This document shows, piece after piece, positions 53,785 to 63,220 of a stretch of 64,000 nt of DNA. A model generated the notes under the pieces. The model made no database searches. It was not told the origin of the DNA and saw only the letters and a list, made by a program, of their open reading frames with translations. Both the position numbers and the translations under genes were made by a program. The first letter of the stretch is position 1. Each line of letters opens with the position of its first letter. This DNA comes from Vibrio sp. Hep-1b-8 (lineage in GTDB: Bacteria; Pseudomonadota; Gammaproteobacteria; Enterobacterales; Vibrionaceae). The stretch is taken from assembly GCF_006124995.1 (NCBI RefSeq), contig NZ_QEWN01000009.1:1-64000 (forward strand). Direction: 5' to 3'.

Positions 53785-54484
53785 CGTTATCTAGGGCGAC
53801 AGACAGCTGTCTTTTTAATAGCGTCTTAGGTATGTGAGACCCATATCCCTGCTCTAAAGCCATATCGATCAATTGTGCTTTAGAGTGAGCGCCAAACTTT
53901 ACTCGCAGTCTCGCGACATAGCTTTCTAATGTCTTTATCGAGATGTTCATGATTGTGGCGATGCAGTGGGGTTTCTTACCATAGAGCAGTAAAAACAGCG
54001 CTTCTGATTCTCGGTTAGTCAGTTTGAGATCAAAGCGTGTTGTCGTCGGTGTTTCAGCGATAAGATTACTTTCAGGCGGTAAACCTGTCGCGCGACATAT
54101 CCAGTGACCCACTTCTAGAATTGCGGTATCAGACAGCTCTTGCCCATAAAAAATGGTCCCTTGAATCTGTTCTGAATCATCTAGCCATGGGATTTTGGTA
54201 AATAAATGCGCCCGCCAGCTGCCATCTGGGTATGGGTGAATATCGAGAACTCTCAAGGACGTATTTTTTTCAATAACATACCGATCTTGTTTAACAAAAT
54301 CAGCAGCGCAGTGAGATGTGGGACTGGGCATTTGAAAGTCGGTAAGGCCAATACAATCTTGTGACTTCTCGAAACCGATCAGTTTGGCATAAGCAGTGTT
54401 AGCATAAACAAAGATAGAGTTGAGGTCTTTGCATCCCCAGAAACCGGGGAGTTGACGGAATAAAGAGACTTGCTGCTCGTTCAC
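53771..54484 (-). CDS. PAS-LuxR transcriptional regulator
   Basis: 237 residues: an N-terminal PAS-like domain (about 5-125; GFWGCKDLNSIFVYANTAYA) and a C-terminal LuxR helix-turn-helix (about 155-215; LTNRESEALFLLLYGKKPHC and MNISIKTLESYVARLRVKF). No phosphoacceptor domain, so the signal is probably a ligand or redox state sensed by PAS. The start is GTG at 54482-54484; no nearby ATG fits. The 260-base gap upstream holds no gene. Target unknown; the neighbouring secreted PEGA proteins are one possibility. Confidence 0.8.
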   Translation of the reverse strand: MNEQQVSLFRQLPGFWGCKDLNSIFVYANTAYAKLIGFEKSQDCIGLTDFQMPSPTSHCAADFVKQDRYVIEKNTSLRVLDIHPYPDGSWRAHLFTKIPWLDDSEQIQGTIFYGQELSDTAILEVGHWICRATGLPPESNLIAETPTTTRFDLKLTNRESEALFLLLYGKKPHCIATIMNISIKTLESYVARLRVKFGAHSKAQLIDMALEQGYGSHIPKTLLKRQLSVALDNEYAA

Positions 54485-54713
54485 TTAAAAAAACTTCTTA
54501 CTAAACAGAGTGAGTATGATACCAAAGTCACATGTGCTGTACGATAAAAAATGCCAGGCACCGTAGGATGACTGGCAAACACAAGATAAATCTTGTCGAC
54601 GTGTAGAAGAGGTTCTATGCACTCAGTAAATTACTGAGCATAGACATATCAATTGATACCGAGGAGGATGGATAAATCCAACTCGCTAATGATTGTATCT
54701 GAAGAGAATAAGA

Positions 54714-54737
54714 TAAAAAGGGGGGAAATCCCCCCCT
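54714..54737 (-). terminator. Terminator after the FGE-domain gene
   Basis: GGGGGG / CCCCCC with an AAAT-type loop; on the minus strand it is followed by TTTTT. Eight bases beyond the stop. Confidence 0.85.
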
Positions 54738-54744
54738 AATATAA

Positions 54745-56571
54745 CTAGTTAATGTCTCTAACGACTCGGAAACCTAAGTAGTTAGCGGCAGAGAATGGTG
54801 AAAGGTATAGCTGCTTGTCTGCTGCAGCCATATCTGGTGAGAAGTTCCACGCACCGCCTTTAGCAATACCTCTCGGGCTGCTTGTCCACTGCCAAACATT
54901 GCCAACCGCATCATAAACGCCTAACTGATTAGGTTTGAAAGCGCTAACGGGCGCAGTGCTTTGGTTTGACCAAGGAGTGCCACTCCAGCCAGTGTTTGCT
55001 TCACCTGGTGCAAATTCATTACCCCACCAGTATTTATCTTGGCTGCCAGCACGTGCCGCAATTTCCCACTCTTCTTCTGTTGGTAGACGGTAAGAAGCGC
55101 CAGTCTGCTTACGCAACCAATTAGTGTAAGAGACTGCATCGTTTTGGCTCACACACACAACCGGTGAATTAGGCGATTGTTTGAACCCAGGATCTCGCCA
55201 ACTGCTGTTTGGAATTGGTGTTACTTCGCCTTGAGCTAGCGTGGTACAGGTGTTTTTTAGCTCGGCATCGGTTTGGTAATTGGTTTGTTCAACGAAGGTT
55301 GCAAATTGACTGACGGTGACAGGTGTCGCGCCAATACCGAAAGCATGATCAAGTGAAACTTGGTTAGAAGCCTTCTCTCCAGTGTAGTAAATACCTTGGA
55401 GAATGGTGATCAATTCCGGTGCGTGACCGCTGCTTGCCAAGCCATCAGCAAATTTAGCACCAGCGCGTAGCGGGTTGGCTTTTTCAGTCAGTACCGCACG
55501 TAAAGACGTATCCGCGTTAACGGAAAGTTGTTGGCTGTATGACTTGTAGCCTTCTTTCTCAATCGTAATGTCGTGGATACCTATTGGTAGCATGATTTCT
55601 ACAGGAGTACTGCCATAAGAAACGCCATCGATCGTTACGCTGTCGTTGTATTGGTTAGAGCGAATAGCGAGTGTGACCCAAGCGATCTCTTGGTCATCTT
55701 GGAACTGCTGATTTCCTGCTGCTCCAGGCGCAAAACAGTATTGATTATCGATTTGCAGAAGTTCACAGGCCACTTTTGCTTTAGGACGAGCCTCAAGCTC
55801 TACATCCATTAGTGTTCGGTAACGAACACCATCGTAGAAGCCCTGTTCGGTAGTAATGTGTTTGACAACGTGGATGTTAAGAGCGACATCATTGATATTG
55901 CGCTTGACCAGTGAACTTTCACTGGTTTGTTCAACAATCTCACCGCGAAATTGCTTAACCGCTTTCTGCAAAGCTAGCTCTTTAGTTTGCTGATCACATT
56001 GCGCCAAAGTTAAAGAGGCTTGGCAGCGGTTAGTGAAACTGACCGAAATTTTCTGCGGCTGTTCCAGTTCAAGTTTGAGCTGTTCGGCTCTGGCGCGAAG
56101 TTTTTGTTCGTCCAATTCTGCAATAGCAAGCTTAATGGCATCGGCTTCTGCTTTACGAGTCGTGAGATTCGCTCGCTCTTCCTCAAGCTTTTGTTCAGCG
56201 TCAAGGCGTGCCTTTTGATTTTGCTTCACTGACGACCAAGCATCTTGATAGGCCTTCTGAGATGCAGCTAGGTCAACATTGGGATCATCAATCATACGTT
56301 GATAGTCCATTTCAAGCTTATTCTTGGCACTCGCAAACGACTTATCAAGCGACTCTGCCGTTTGTTGCAGAGACTTTAATTCGGCTTGCTGCTTATTGAA
56401 CAGAGCTTGCTGCTCGTCTGAGGCTTTTTGTGCAGACTTTAACTCATCGTGTTTGCTAAAAAGCTTATCGTCGATCTGAATAACCGACATCTTCGCTTCC
56501 TGTGCGGAAGCGGGAGATATAAGCAAACAAGGAGATAATGCTAATAAAAGGATTGATAAACCTGGACGCAT
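54745..56571 (-). CDS. Secreted coiled-coil/PEGA protein with a formylglycine-generating-enzyme-like domain
   Basis: 608 residues. Signal peptide (MRPGLSILLLALSPCLLISP, cleavage after ASA), long coiled coil (about 28-175), a domain with four cysteines (about 180-285), PEGA domain (about 300-365; DGVSYGSTPVEIMLPIG), and a C-terminal SUMF1/EgtB/PvdO fold (about 385-608) with YRLPTEEEWEIAARAG, GVYDAVGNVWQWTSS and YLGFRVVRD. The classic FGE double-cysteine site is not evident, so it may be structural or act as a different nonheme-metal enzyme. It is preceded by a shorter paralogue (56713-57810) lacking this domain. Function unknown; probably envelope-associated. Confidence 0.8.
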   Translation of the reverse strand: MRPGLSILLLALSPCLLISPASAQEAKMSVIQIDDKLFSKHDELKSAQKASDEQQALFNKQQAELKSLQQTAESLDKSFASAKNKLEMDYQRMIDDPNVDLAASQKAYQDAWSSVKQNQKARLDAEQKLEEERANLTTRKAEADAIKLAIAELDEQKLRARAEQLKLELEQPQKISVSFTNRCQASLTLAQCDQQTKELALQKAVKQFRGEIVEQTSESSLVKRNINDVALNIHVVKHITTEQGFYDGVRYRTLMDVELEARPKAKVACELLQIDNQYCFAPGAAGNQQFQDDQEIAWVTLAIRSNQYNDSVTIDGVSYGSTPVEIMLPIGIHDITIEKEGYKSYSQQLSVNADTSLRAVLTEKANPLRAGAKFADGLASSGHAPELITILQGIYYTGEKASNQVSLDHAFGIGATPVTVSQFATFVEQTNYQTDAELKNTCTTLAQGEVTPIPNSSWRDPGFKQSPNSPVVCVSQNDAVSYTNWLRKQTGASYRLPTEEEWEIAARAGSQDKYWWGNEFAPGEANTGWSGTPWSNQSTAPVSAFKPNQLGVYDAVGNVWQWTSSPRGIAKGGAWNFSPDMAAADKQLYLSPFSAANYLGFRVVRDIN

Positions 56572-56712
56572 CGTCTTTCTTCTACATCTAATTATTGATT
56601 AATTGGGTATTTTAAACGAAAACGCCATCTTGTCTTAAGTTATCCGTTGATAACTTAGGATCAAAATGGCGTTTTAGCTCATCTTTGTGAATCCGGTAGG
56701 TTTTTTTAGCCG

Positions 56713-57810
56713 TTATCCATTTGGACGTAGCTTAACCCAAACCGTGTCATTTGCGTTGACAGTGATCACGCGATTGTATGTCTGAAAACCATTTTTCGAC
56801 ACTGTAACTTGATGTTGGCCACGTGGTAGAACAACTTCTACTGGCGTGCTGCCATAGTTAATGCCATTGATAACTACGGAATCATCATATTGATCTGAAC
56901 GAACAGTCACATTCACCCAGTTTTTGTCTTTCTTAGCGGTTGTCTCTTCTTCACTGCCTTTTAGACAGTAACGAGTTGAAACGTTAAGTAGTTTACATGC
57001 CGCTGAGGCCTCTGGACGCGCCTGCAATTGCGATTGCATTTGAGTGAAGTAGCTATTGTTGCCTTCAAAACCAGAGCGGATGAGCTGGCTCTCTTGAATG
57101 TGAACATTCAACTGAACGCCTTTGGCATTTTGCTTCGCTAGGTTTGACTCCGTCAAACGTTCCATCAGTTTTGCTTTGAACGCTTTGACGGCTTTCTGTT
57201 TAGTCAGGTATTGCCCCTGGCTAGCACACTCGCCCAAAGTCATGGTCGATGAACAAGTTGTTTTGTAACTTGTTTCGAGTACATCACTTTCGCGTAGCTC
57301 AGCAGAAATACGTTTTACACGCGCTTCCACTTTTTGCTCTTGTAAGTAAGAAAGCTCAGAAGTTAGACGGGCTTGCTTCTGTTTTACTTGTGAGAGGCGC
57401 ATTTCACTTTCAGTTATCGCTTGTTGGTTTTCCAATAGTGCAGACTGGTTATCTTTCACTTCAGTCCACACATCTTGGTAAGCTTTCTGGAATGAAACTA
57501 GGTCGATATCTGGATCATCTAAAAGACGGTTATACTGTTTGTCCAGAGCTGACTTAGTGCGATTGCGCTTCGCATTGAGTTCTTCCTCATTGCGTTTCAG
57601 CTTAGTTCTATCATTCTGAAGTTGTTGGAGACGATCAGCTTCAGAGTTAAACTCCGCAGCCATCGTGCCCATTTCTGCTTCTTTATTTTCTAACTTAACT
57701 TCGATTTCAGAAACAGGGTCACCCTGTACATTTTCTTCTGCGAAAATCGAAGTCGAAACCCAAAGAGGGCTTAGCGCAAGCAAAAGCGCTGGCATGCGAC
57801 GTATGATCAT
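56713..57810 (-). CDS. Secreted coiled-coil/PEGA protein, paralogue of the next gene
   Basis: 365 residues from the ATG at 57810, which has AGGG five bases upstream. Signal peptide (MPALLLALSPLWVSTSIFA), coiled coil, cysteine-bearing middle domain and C-terminal PEGA domain (INGINYGSTPVEVVLPRGQH). The order and many motifs match the neighbouring 608-residue protein (both have QKAYQD, CSSTMTLGEC versus CQASLTLAQC, and the YDDSV/YNDSV-GSTPVE PEGA core), so the pair arose by tandem duplication with gain or loss of the FGE-like domain. Function not known. An 8-base direct repeat lies upstream. Confidence 0.75.
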   Translation of the reverse strand: MIIRRMPALLLALSPLWVSTSIFAEENVQGDPVSEIEVKLENKEAEMGTMAAEFNSEADRLQQLQNDRTKLKRNEEELNAKRNRTKSALDKQYNRLLDDPDIDLVSFQKAYQDVWTEVKDNQSALLENQQAITESEMRLSQVKQKQARLTSELSYLQEQKVEARVKRISAELRESDVLETSYKTTCSSTMTLGECASQGQYLTKQKAVKAFKAKLMERLTESNLAKQNAKGVQLNVHIQESQLIRSGFEGNNSYFTQMQSQLQARPEASAACKLLNVSTRYCLKGSEEETTAKKDKNWVNVTVRSDQYDDSVVINGINYGSTPVEVVLPRGQHQVTVSKNGFQTYNRVITVNANDTVWVKLRPNG

Positions 57811-58305
57811 AAGTCCCTGCAACAATTAACGTTTAATAACCAATAAAAAAATAGTCAAACATAGTGCATATCAATCAAATAGTGCACTTTATATAGAAAA
57901 AAAGACAAACTTTTGACAGTCCATTGCAAAGGTGCCTTGAAAAGGTCTATTTCTTCCTTCTATTCACACTAAATAATAGAGCGAATTACCTAAGCTTATC
58001 ATAAATCGAGATAAACTTAGGTGGTACATCATCCATTTTGGGCTGATTGAAGAAATATGCAAGTAAAGATTCTCGATCAGGAATAACGAAAATCGATAGA
58101 AGTGACATAAGCCGTAATTTATGTGCACTTGATCATTCTTCCAGTACGACAAATGACCAGATTCTCAGCAGTTCGCCCCGATCATTTTCTGTTTGTTGAC
58201 GATGGTAAATGCAACCATTTTTATAATCAAACAATACAATTTTCGAGTTGCGTCACTTCTGGTATATCATGGCTTATCGAACATGTAATTTGACTGTGTG
58301 TCTCT
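57811..58305. other. Intergenic region between divergent PEGA-protein and AraC genes
   Basis: 495 AT-rich bases. Near the PEGA gene, ATAGTGCA occurs twice (57861-57868 and 57879-57886), a direct repeat that could be an activator site. No gene or stable hairpin that I can support in the rest. Confidence 0.4.
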
Positions 58306-59121
58306 ATGTCATCATCCAATAAGCCGCTAAGTGATTCATCCACTGCCAAAGAATTGTCACCAAAACCAGCTCAATTGGTTACGTTGCCTTCGTATATGGA
58401 ATGTCACGCGCACGACTATACTCAGGTGGTGATCGGTTTACGTGGTCAAGCGGAGTTTGAAGTTGGTGGCTACGGCAATATGGTCGGCCCTGGGCAAGGT
58501 TGCGTCGTGACATCCGGTTCAGGGCACGCATTCGGTGGTGTCGTCGGTCAATCTGATATTCTGGTACTCAATATGCCGGTTGCTTCGCAATCTGATGCTT
58601 TGATGATGCAGCGTCTTAACGAGCTTAACCAGAAAGAGACGTACTTTCAGCTCAACAATCAAATCCAAAAGCTTATCCAGATGTTAGTGGCTGAGATGCA
58701 TTCTAGCCCAGATGACTTGCTGCTCAGTCGAGCTTGCAGTGATACGGTTGTGGCTTTATTACAGCGCCATATGTCGGCCTTTGAAGCGAGTCGTAAAGAA
58801 TCGCGCTTCGATCTTGAAGCGATAGATCGCTATATCGAGCAGCACATGAATCAGAGAATCTCAGTGATGCAGCTCGCAGGCAGTGTGTTCTTAGGGGAGA
58901 GTCAGTTTCACTCCTTGTTTAAAGAACAGATGGGGATTACACCTCATCAGTATGTGCTGGGCAAGCGAATCGACATGGCGAAGCAGCTAATAGAGCAGGG
59001 CAATCTCACTTTGGGACAGGTAGCCGAGTTCACCGGATTTTCAGGTCAAAGCACCTTTACTCATACTTTTTCCCGCCTCCAAGGTATTTCACCTTCTCAG
59101 TACAAGAAACGATTTGGTTAA
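58306..59121 (+). CDS. AraC-family regulator, probable regulator of the put operon
   Basis: 271 residues. An N-terminal cupin (PSYMECHAHDYTQVVIGLRG, with the metal-type histidines) and a C-terminal double helix-turn-helix (about 165-270; ISVMQLAGSVFLGESQFHSL and VAEFTGFSGQSTFTHTFSRL). It stands directly before putA on the same strand, 187 bases away. Since this PutA lacks the DNA-binding domain that makes PutA self-regulating in enterics, a dedicated activator such as this is expected; proline or a derivative would be the signal. The role is inferred from position. Confidence 0.85.
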   Translation: MSSSNKPLSDSSTAKELSPKPAQLVTLPSYMECHAHDYTQVVIGLRGQAEFEVGGYGNMVGPGQGCVVTSGSGHAFGGVVGQSDILVLNMPVASQSDALMMQRLNELNQKETYFQLNNQIQKLIQMLVAEMHSSPDDLLLSRACSDTVVALLQRHMSAFEASRKESRFDLEAIDRYIEQHMNQRISVMQLAGSVFLGESQFHSLFKEQMGITPHQYVLGKRIDMAKQLIEQGNLTLGQVAEFTGFSGQSTFTHTFSRLQGISPSQYKKRFG

Positions 59122-59219
59122 AAAAGCTAATGTAAACGGTATAAAGTTTTACTTAATTGAGTGTGACTCTGTTTTTGTTTTGTTAATATTCAGGGTTTTT
59201 AGCAAAAAACTCGGAGTTT

Positions 59220-59248
59220 TTGACAAGTATTCTTCTCAAGCTCAAAAT
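59220..59248 (+). promoter_or_regulatory. Candidate putA promoter
   Basis: TTGACA at 59220-59225 and CAAAAT at 59243-59248 with 17 bases between; transcription would start near 59255, some 54 bases before the ATG. Confidence 0.45.
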
Positions 59249-59270
59249 ACACTGCATGCCATTGTAGAAA

Positions 59271-59289
59271 ACCTGAAATGATTTCAGGT
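59271..59289. promoter_or_regulatory. Perfect 9-1-9 palindrome just before putA
   Basis: ACCTGAAAT-G-ATTTCAGGT, 20 bases upstream of the putA ATG and just in front of its ribosome-binding site. With the promoter placed at 59220-59248 it lies in the transcribed leader. It could be an operator or a hairpin that affects translation. Confidence 0.5.
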
Positions 59290-59308
59290 GTGAGATTGAG
59301 GAAAACGC

Positions 59309-62300
59309 ATGTTTACAGCGAGTAATGTGTTAAACGCTGAGTTTGTCGAGCAGCCGCTTGATAAACTTTGGTCGTTGATCTCGCCACTTTATATAGTGGA
59401 CGAATCACAATGGCTTAAGCAACTACTGCCATTAGCAACACCCACTGAGTCAGAGAAAGAGCAGATTGCCATCAAAACGACGGATTTGATCAATACGATT
59501 CGTGCTGACAAAGAGTCCATTCAGATGATTGACGCTCTGTTACTGGAGTATAGCCTTGATACTCAAGAAGGCATTCTGCTGATGTGTCTTGCTGAGGCTT
59601 TGATGCGTATTCCTGACGCTGCGACAGCCGATGCTTTAATCCGTGACAAGCTCACTGTGGCAGATTGGAAATCACACCTGAAAAATTCTGATTCCGTTTT
59701 TGTTAATGCGTCTACATGGGGCTTAATGCTCACAGGTAAAGTTGTTGGCCTTTCTGATAGCGAATCTCAAAGTCCGGTAAGCGCGGTTAACCGGCTAGTG
59801 AACAAGATGTCTGAGCCTGTGATCCGTAAGGCGATGCATCAGGCAATGAAAGTCATGGGACACCAGTTTGTACTTGGCCGTACCATTGCCGAGGCTCAAA
59901 AAAACGGTCGTCACATGCGTGATAAGGGCTTCACTTACTCTTATGATATGCTAGGCGAAGCGGCACTTACCACCGTTGACGCAAATAAGTACTTCAAAGA
60001 TTACTTAATGGCAATCGAAGCGGTAGGCCGTGATGACTATGCTGCAGATGTGAGTCCAGCGCCTTCTGTGTCGATTAAGCTTTCAGCACTTCATCCTCGC
60101 TATGAGGTTGCGAATGAACAACGTGTTCTGACAGAACTTTACGATACCTTACAGCAATTGCTGCGTCGAGCGGTTGAGCTTGACGTCGCGATTACCATTG
60201 ATGCTGAAGAAGCAGACCGCCTAGAGCTGTCCCTCAAATTGTTCGAAAAAGTGTACCGAAGTGAATTGGTCAAGGGCTGGGGTAAGTTTGGTCTAGTGGT
60301 TCAGGCATACTCTAAGCGAGCGCTTCCTGTTTTGGTTTGGCTAAACGGCTTAGCGAAGCAGCAGGGAGATACGATTCCTCTGCGTCTTGTTAAAGGTGCT
60401 TACTGGGATAGTGAGATCAAATGGTCACAGCAGGCTGGTTATACTAACTACCCTGTTTATACGCGCAAAGAAGCGACAGATGTGGCTTACTTAGCTTGTG
60501 CTCGATTCCTTTTGAGCCAACATGTTCGTGGTAATATTTTCCCGCAATTTGCTAGCCACAATGCTCAGACAGTCACATCGATTGCAGTGATGGCTCAGCA
60601 TAAAGATTTCGAATTCCAGCGTCTGCATGGCATGGGCGATTCGCTGTACAACCATGCGATGTCAGCCTACCAACAATCCGTGCGCATTTATGCACCGGTT
60701 GGTAGCCACAAAGATCTGCTGCCATATCTTGTTCGCCGCTTATTGGAAAATGGTGCAAACAGCTCATTTGTTCATCGCTTGGTCGATGCTCGTTGCCCTG
60801 TCGAAACACTGACACAGCATCCAGTAGATATGCTTAATGCGTTTGATTCTTTCTCCAACACAAGCATTCCTCTTCCAACCAACGTGTTTAACGAGCGCAA
60901 GAACTCTTTGGGTATCAACATAGATATCGAGAGCGAAGCGAAGCCGTTTGAATATGAAGTAGAGAGTTTTCTAAGTAAGCAGTGGCTAGCGGGTCCGATC
61001 ATCAATGGCAACATGTTTGCCGAAAGCATGATCAAGGAAAACATCAACACTGAACAAGTCACCGCTCCTTACGACCGTCGTATTCAAGTAGGTCAGGTTG
61101 CGTTCGCTACGCTTGAGCATGTTTCGGCAGCGATTGAAGGTGCTGAGCAGGCCTTCCCTGCATGGCAAGCATCACCAAAAGCTCAGCGAGCAGAGAAGCT
61201 AGAGGTTCTCGCTGATCTGTTGGAAGAGAATCTCGCAGAGCTTGTCGCGATTTGTCACCAGGAAGCAGGTAAAACGATTCATGACAGTATTGATGAAGTG
61301 CGTGAAGCGGTTGATTTCTGTCGTTACTACGCTAAGCAAGTGGACGCGTTAGGTGAACTAACCATTAACGGTTTTGATGGGCAGACTCGTCAAGTGTCTC
61401 GTCAAGGTCGTGGTGTTTTCGTTTGTATTAGCCCTTGGAACTTTCCTCTGGCCATTTTCCTTGGCCAAGTGACAGCCGCTTTGGTTGCAGGAAATACAGT
61501 CGTGGCGAAACCAGCAGAACAGACCAGCTTAATCGCGGCTCGTGCGGTTGAACTGATGCTCGATGCAGGATTCCCAGCAGGGACGATTCAGCTATTAACA
61601 GGCCGTGGCGCTGAAATTGGCTCGGCTCTGACGTCACACCCAGCCATCGCAGGTGTCGCTTTCACTGGTTCAACAGCGACGGCGCAGCGCATTAACCAAA
61701 CATTAGCAGAACGTGACGCCGCTCCAGTGCCTTTGATTGCTGAGACGGGTGGTCAGAACGCAATGATTGTTGACAGTACAGCATTACCCGAGCAAGTGGT
61801 GAGAGATGTGATTCGCTCTGCGTTTGCTTCTGCGGGTCAGCGCTGTAGTGCACTGCGTGTTCTATACGTTCAAGAAGATATTGCCGATCGCATAGTTGCT
61901 CTGATCCAGGGGGCGATGGAGGAGTTAAGCGTTGGTAAACCTTATCTTCACTCGACAGATGTTGGTCCGGTTATCGACGTCAATGCGAAGAGCAAGTTGT
62001 TAAAGCATATCGAGTTTATGACTGAAACAGAGAAAAAAGTCGCTCAACTGGTGCTTACGGATGAGCATGAAAACGGTGACTTCGTTGCTCCTTCAGCCTT
62101 TGAAATCCGTGATATTTCTTGTCTTAAAGAAGAACAGTTTGGCCCGATCTTGCACATCGTTCGATTCAAAGCAAGTGAACTCACTCAGGTGGTTGAGCAG
62201 ATAAACAATACCGGTTTTGGCCTAACCATGGGTATCCATAGCCGAAATGAAACCACTTACCGCTGGATTGAAAAACATGCTCGTGTTGGTAACTGCTACA

Positions 62301-62428
62301 TCAACCGTGATCAAGTTGGCGCGGTAGTAGGAGTGCAGCCATTTGGTGGTCAAGGCCTATCAGGTACTGGACCAAAAGCGGGTGGTCCACACTATCTTTA
62401 CCGTTTCACGCAAACACAGTTTTGTTAA
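59309..62428 (+). CDS. putA: Bifunctional proline dehydrogenase / L-glutamate gamma-semialdehyde dehydrogenase
   Basis: 1039 residues, short (type A without ribbon-helix-helix) PutA. Arm and proline dehydrogenase barrel to about 500, with RRAVELDVAITIDAEEAD, RLVKGAYWDSEIK and FPQFASHNAQTV. Dehydrogenase domain from about 560, with ISPWNFPLAIFLGQVTAAL, the catalytic Glu in AETGGQNAMIV and the catalytic Cys in SAGQRCSALRVLYV, ending YLYRFTQTQFC. It turns proline into glutamate on the inner membrane, giving electrons to ubiquinone and NAD+. The frame starts directly with the arm, so there is no DNA-binding domain. Followed at 24 bases by the ALDH-like gene and then putP. Confidence 0.97.
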   Translation: MFTASNVLNAEFVEQPLDKLWSLISPLYIVDESQWLKQLLPLATPTESEKEQIAIKTTDLINTIRADKESIQMIDALLLEYSLDTQEGILLMCLAEALMRIPDAATADALIRDKLTVADWKSHLKNSDSVFVNASTWGLMLTGKVVGLSDSESQSPVSAVNRLVNKMSEPVIRKAMHQAMKVMGHQFVLGRTIAEAQKNGRHMRDKGFTYSYDMLGEAALTTVDANKYFKDYLMAIEAVGRDDYAADVSPAPSVSIKLSALHPRYEVANEQRVLTELYDTLQQLLRRAVELDVAITIDAEEADRLELSLKLFEKVYRSELVKGWGKFGLVVQAYSKRALPVLVWLNGLAKQQGDTIPLRLVKGAYWDSEIKWSQQAGYTNYPVYTRKEATDVAYLACARFLLSQHVRGNIFPQFASHNAQTVTSIAVMAQHKDFEFQRLHGMGDSLYNHAMSAYQQSVRIYAPVGSHKDLLPYLVRRLLENGANSSFVHRLVDARCPVETLTQHPVDMLNAFDSFSNTSIPLPTNVFNERKNSLGINIDIESEAKPFEYEVESFLSKQWLAGPIINGNMFAESMIKENINTEQVTAPYDRRIQVGQVAFATLEHVSAAIEGAEQAFPAWQASPKAQRAEKLEVLADLLEENLAELVAICHQEAGKTIHDSIDEVREAVDFCRYYAKQVDALGELTINGFDGQTRQVSRQGRGVFVCISPWNFPLAIFLGQVTAALVAGNTVVAKPAEQTSLIAARAVELMLDAGFPAGTIQLLTGRGAEIGSALTSHPAIAGVAFTGSTATAQRINQTLAERDAAPVPLIAETGGQNAMIVDSTALPEQVVRDVIRSAFASAGQRCSALRVLYVQEDIADRIVALIQGAMEELSVGKPYLHSTDVGPVIDVNAKSKLLKHIEFMTETEKKVAQLVLTDEHENGDFVAPSAFEIRDISCLKEEQFGPILHIVRFKASELTQVVEQINNTGFGLTMGIHSRNETTYRWIEKHARVGNCYINRDQVGAVVGVQPFGGQGLSGTGPKAGGPHYLYRFTQTQFC

Positions 62429-62452
62429 TCGAGTGAGCAAGGAGAAGTAATT

Positions 62453-63151
62453 ATGGTTCATCAAGTAACTCGTTTTTCTGATGCTTTCTCTGCTTGGGAA
62501 AACTGGAATTTAACCAATTTTGATTCTAAAAGTGAGTGCCTACTTGCTTTTAAACAGGCTTTACAACAAGTTCAGCCTGAGTTGGCTTCGGTCGTTTCGT
62601 ACCATATTGAACAAGCGTCGGCATTCATTGCTGATACCCATAGTCTGGTCGGCCCTACAGGCGAAACCAACGAACTTTACACCGCAGGTCGTGGTGTGGT
62701 TCTTGTTATTCAGGATGATGTTCAAGAGCAAGCGAAGCTATCCGTCGTTGCGCAACTAACGGCTGCGCTGATCGCGGGTAATAGTGTCATCTTATGCAGT
62801 GATGATGCGGAGCTTTGCCTAGTGTTAGAGGCTGCCTATGTTCAGTCTTCACTTCCAACTCACCTTGTCCAGTTTGCCGCATATGATGCTTATCATCAGT
62901 TGCTCGAGTCGGACGTGCGAAGCATTGGTTATGTTGGAAATCCAGAGGTGGAAAGGACGATTAACCTCCAACTGGCTAAACGTTCGGGCGCTATTGTAAG
63001 CCTGACGTCTGAAACGGATCTTGTGAGCATTCCTGTTGCCCACGATCCTCATTTGGCGCTCCGTTTTATTACGGAGCGTACAAGAACAATAAATATAACA
63101 GCAGTGGGTGGCAATGCGACCTTGCTAGAGCTCGGAAACGAAGCCCACTAA
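62453..63151 (+). CDS. Free-standing ALDH-superfamily domain protein of the put operon
   Basis: 232 residues. From about residue 75 it resembles a fragment of the aldehyde dehydrogenase fold: TAGRGVVLVIQDDVQEQAKL, VAQLTAALIAGNSVILCSDD, SIGYVGNPEVERTINLQLAK and VGGNATLLELG. It lacks the catalytic cysteine and glutamate. It looks like the C-terminal ALDH-superfamily domain that longer PutA proteins carry as a lid over the substrate channel, here encoded as a separate gene between putA and putP. A structural partner of PutA is the likely role; annotation as P5C dehydrogenase would be misleading. Confidence 0.7.
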   Translation: MVHQVTRFSDAFSAWENWNLTNFDSKSECLLAFKQALQQVQPELASVVSYHIEQASAFIADTHSLVGPTGETNELYTAGRGVVLVIQDDVQEQAKLSVVAQLTAALIAGNSVILCSDDAELCLVLEAAYVQSSLPTHLVQFAAYDAYHQLLESDVRSIGYVGNPEVERTINLQLAKRSGAIVSLTSETDLVSIPVAHDPHLALRFITERTRTINITAVGGNATLLELGNEAH

Positions 63152-63165
63152 TACTTCATTGATTT

Positions 63166-63182
63166 GCCCTCGTATTGAGGGC
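63166..63182 (+). other. Small hairpin between the ALDH-like gene and putP
   Basis: GCCCTC / GAGGGC with a five-base loop and no T run; may reduce read-through or protect the 3' end of the upstream message. Confidence 0.35.
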
Positions 63183-63220
63183 ATTCAGGGAAGGCGATCT
63201 TTCAAAAGAGGACATATCAC

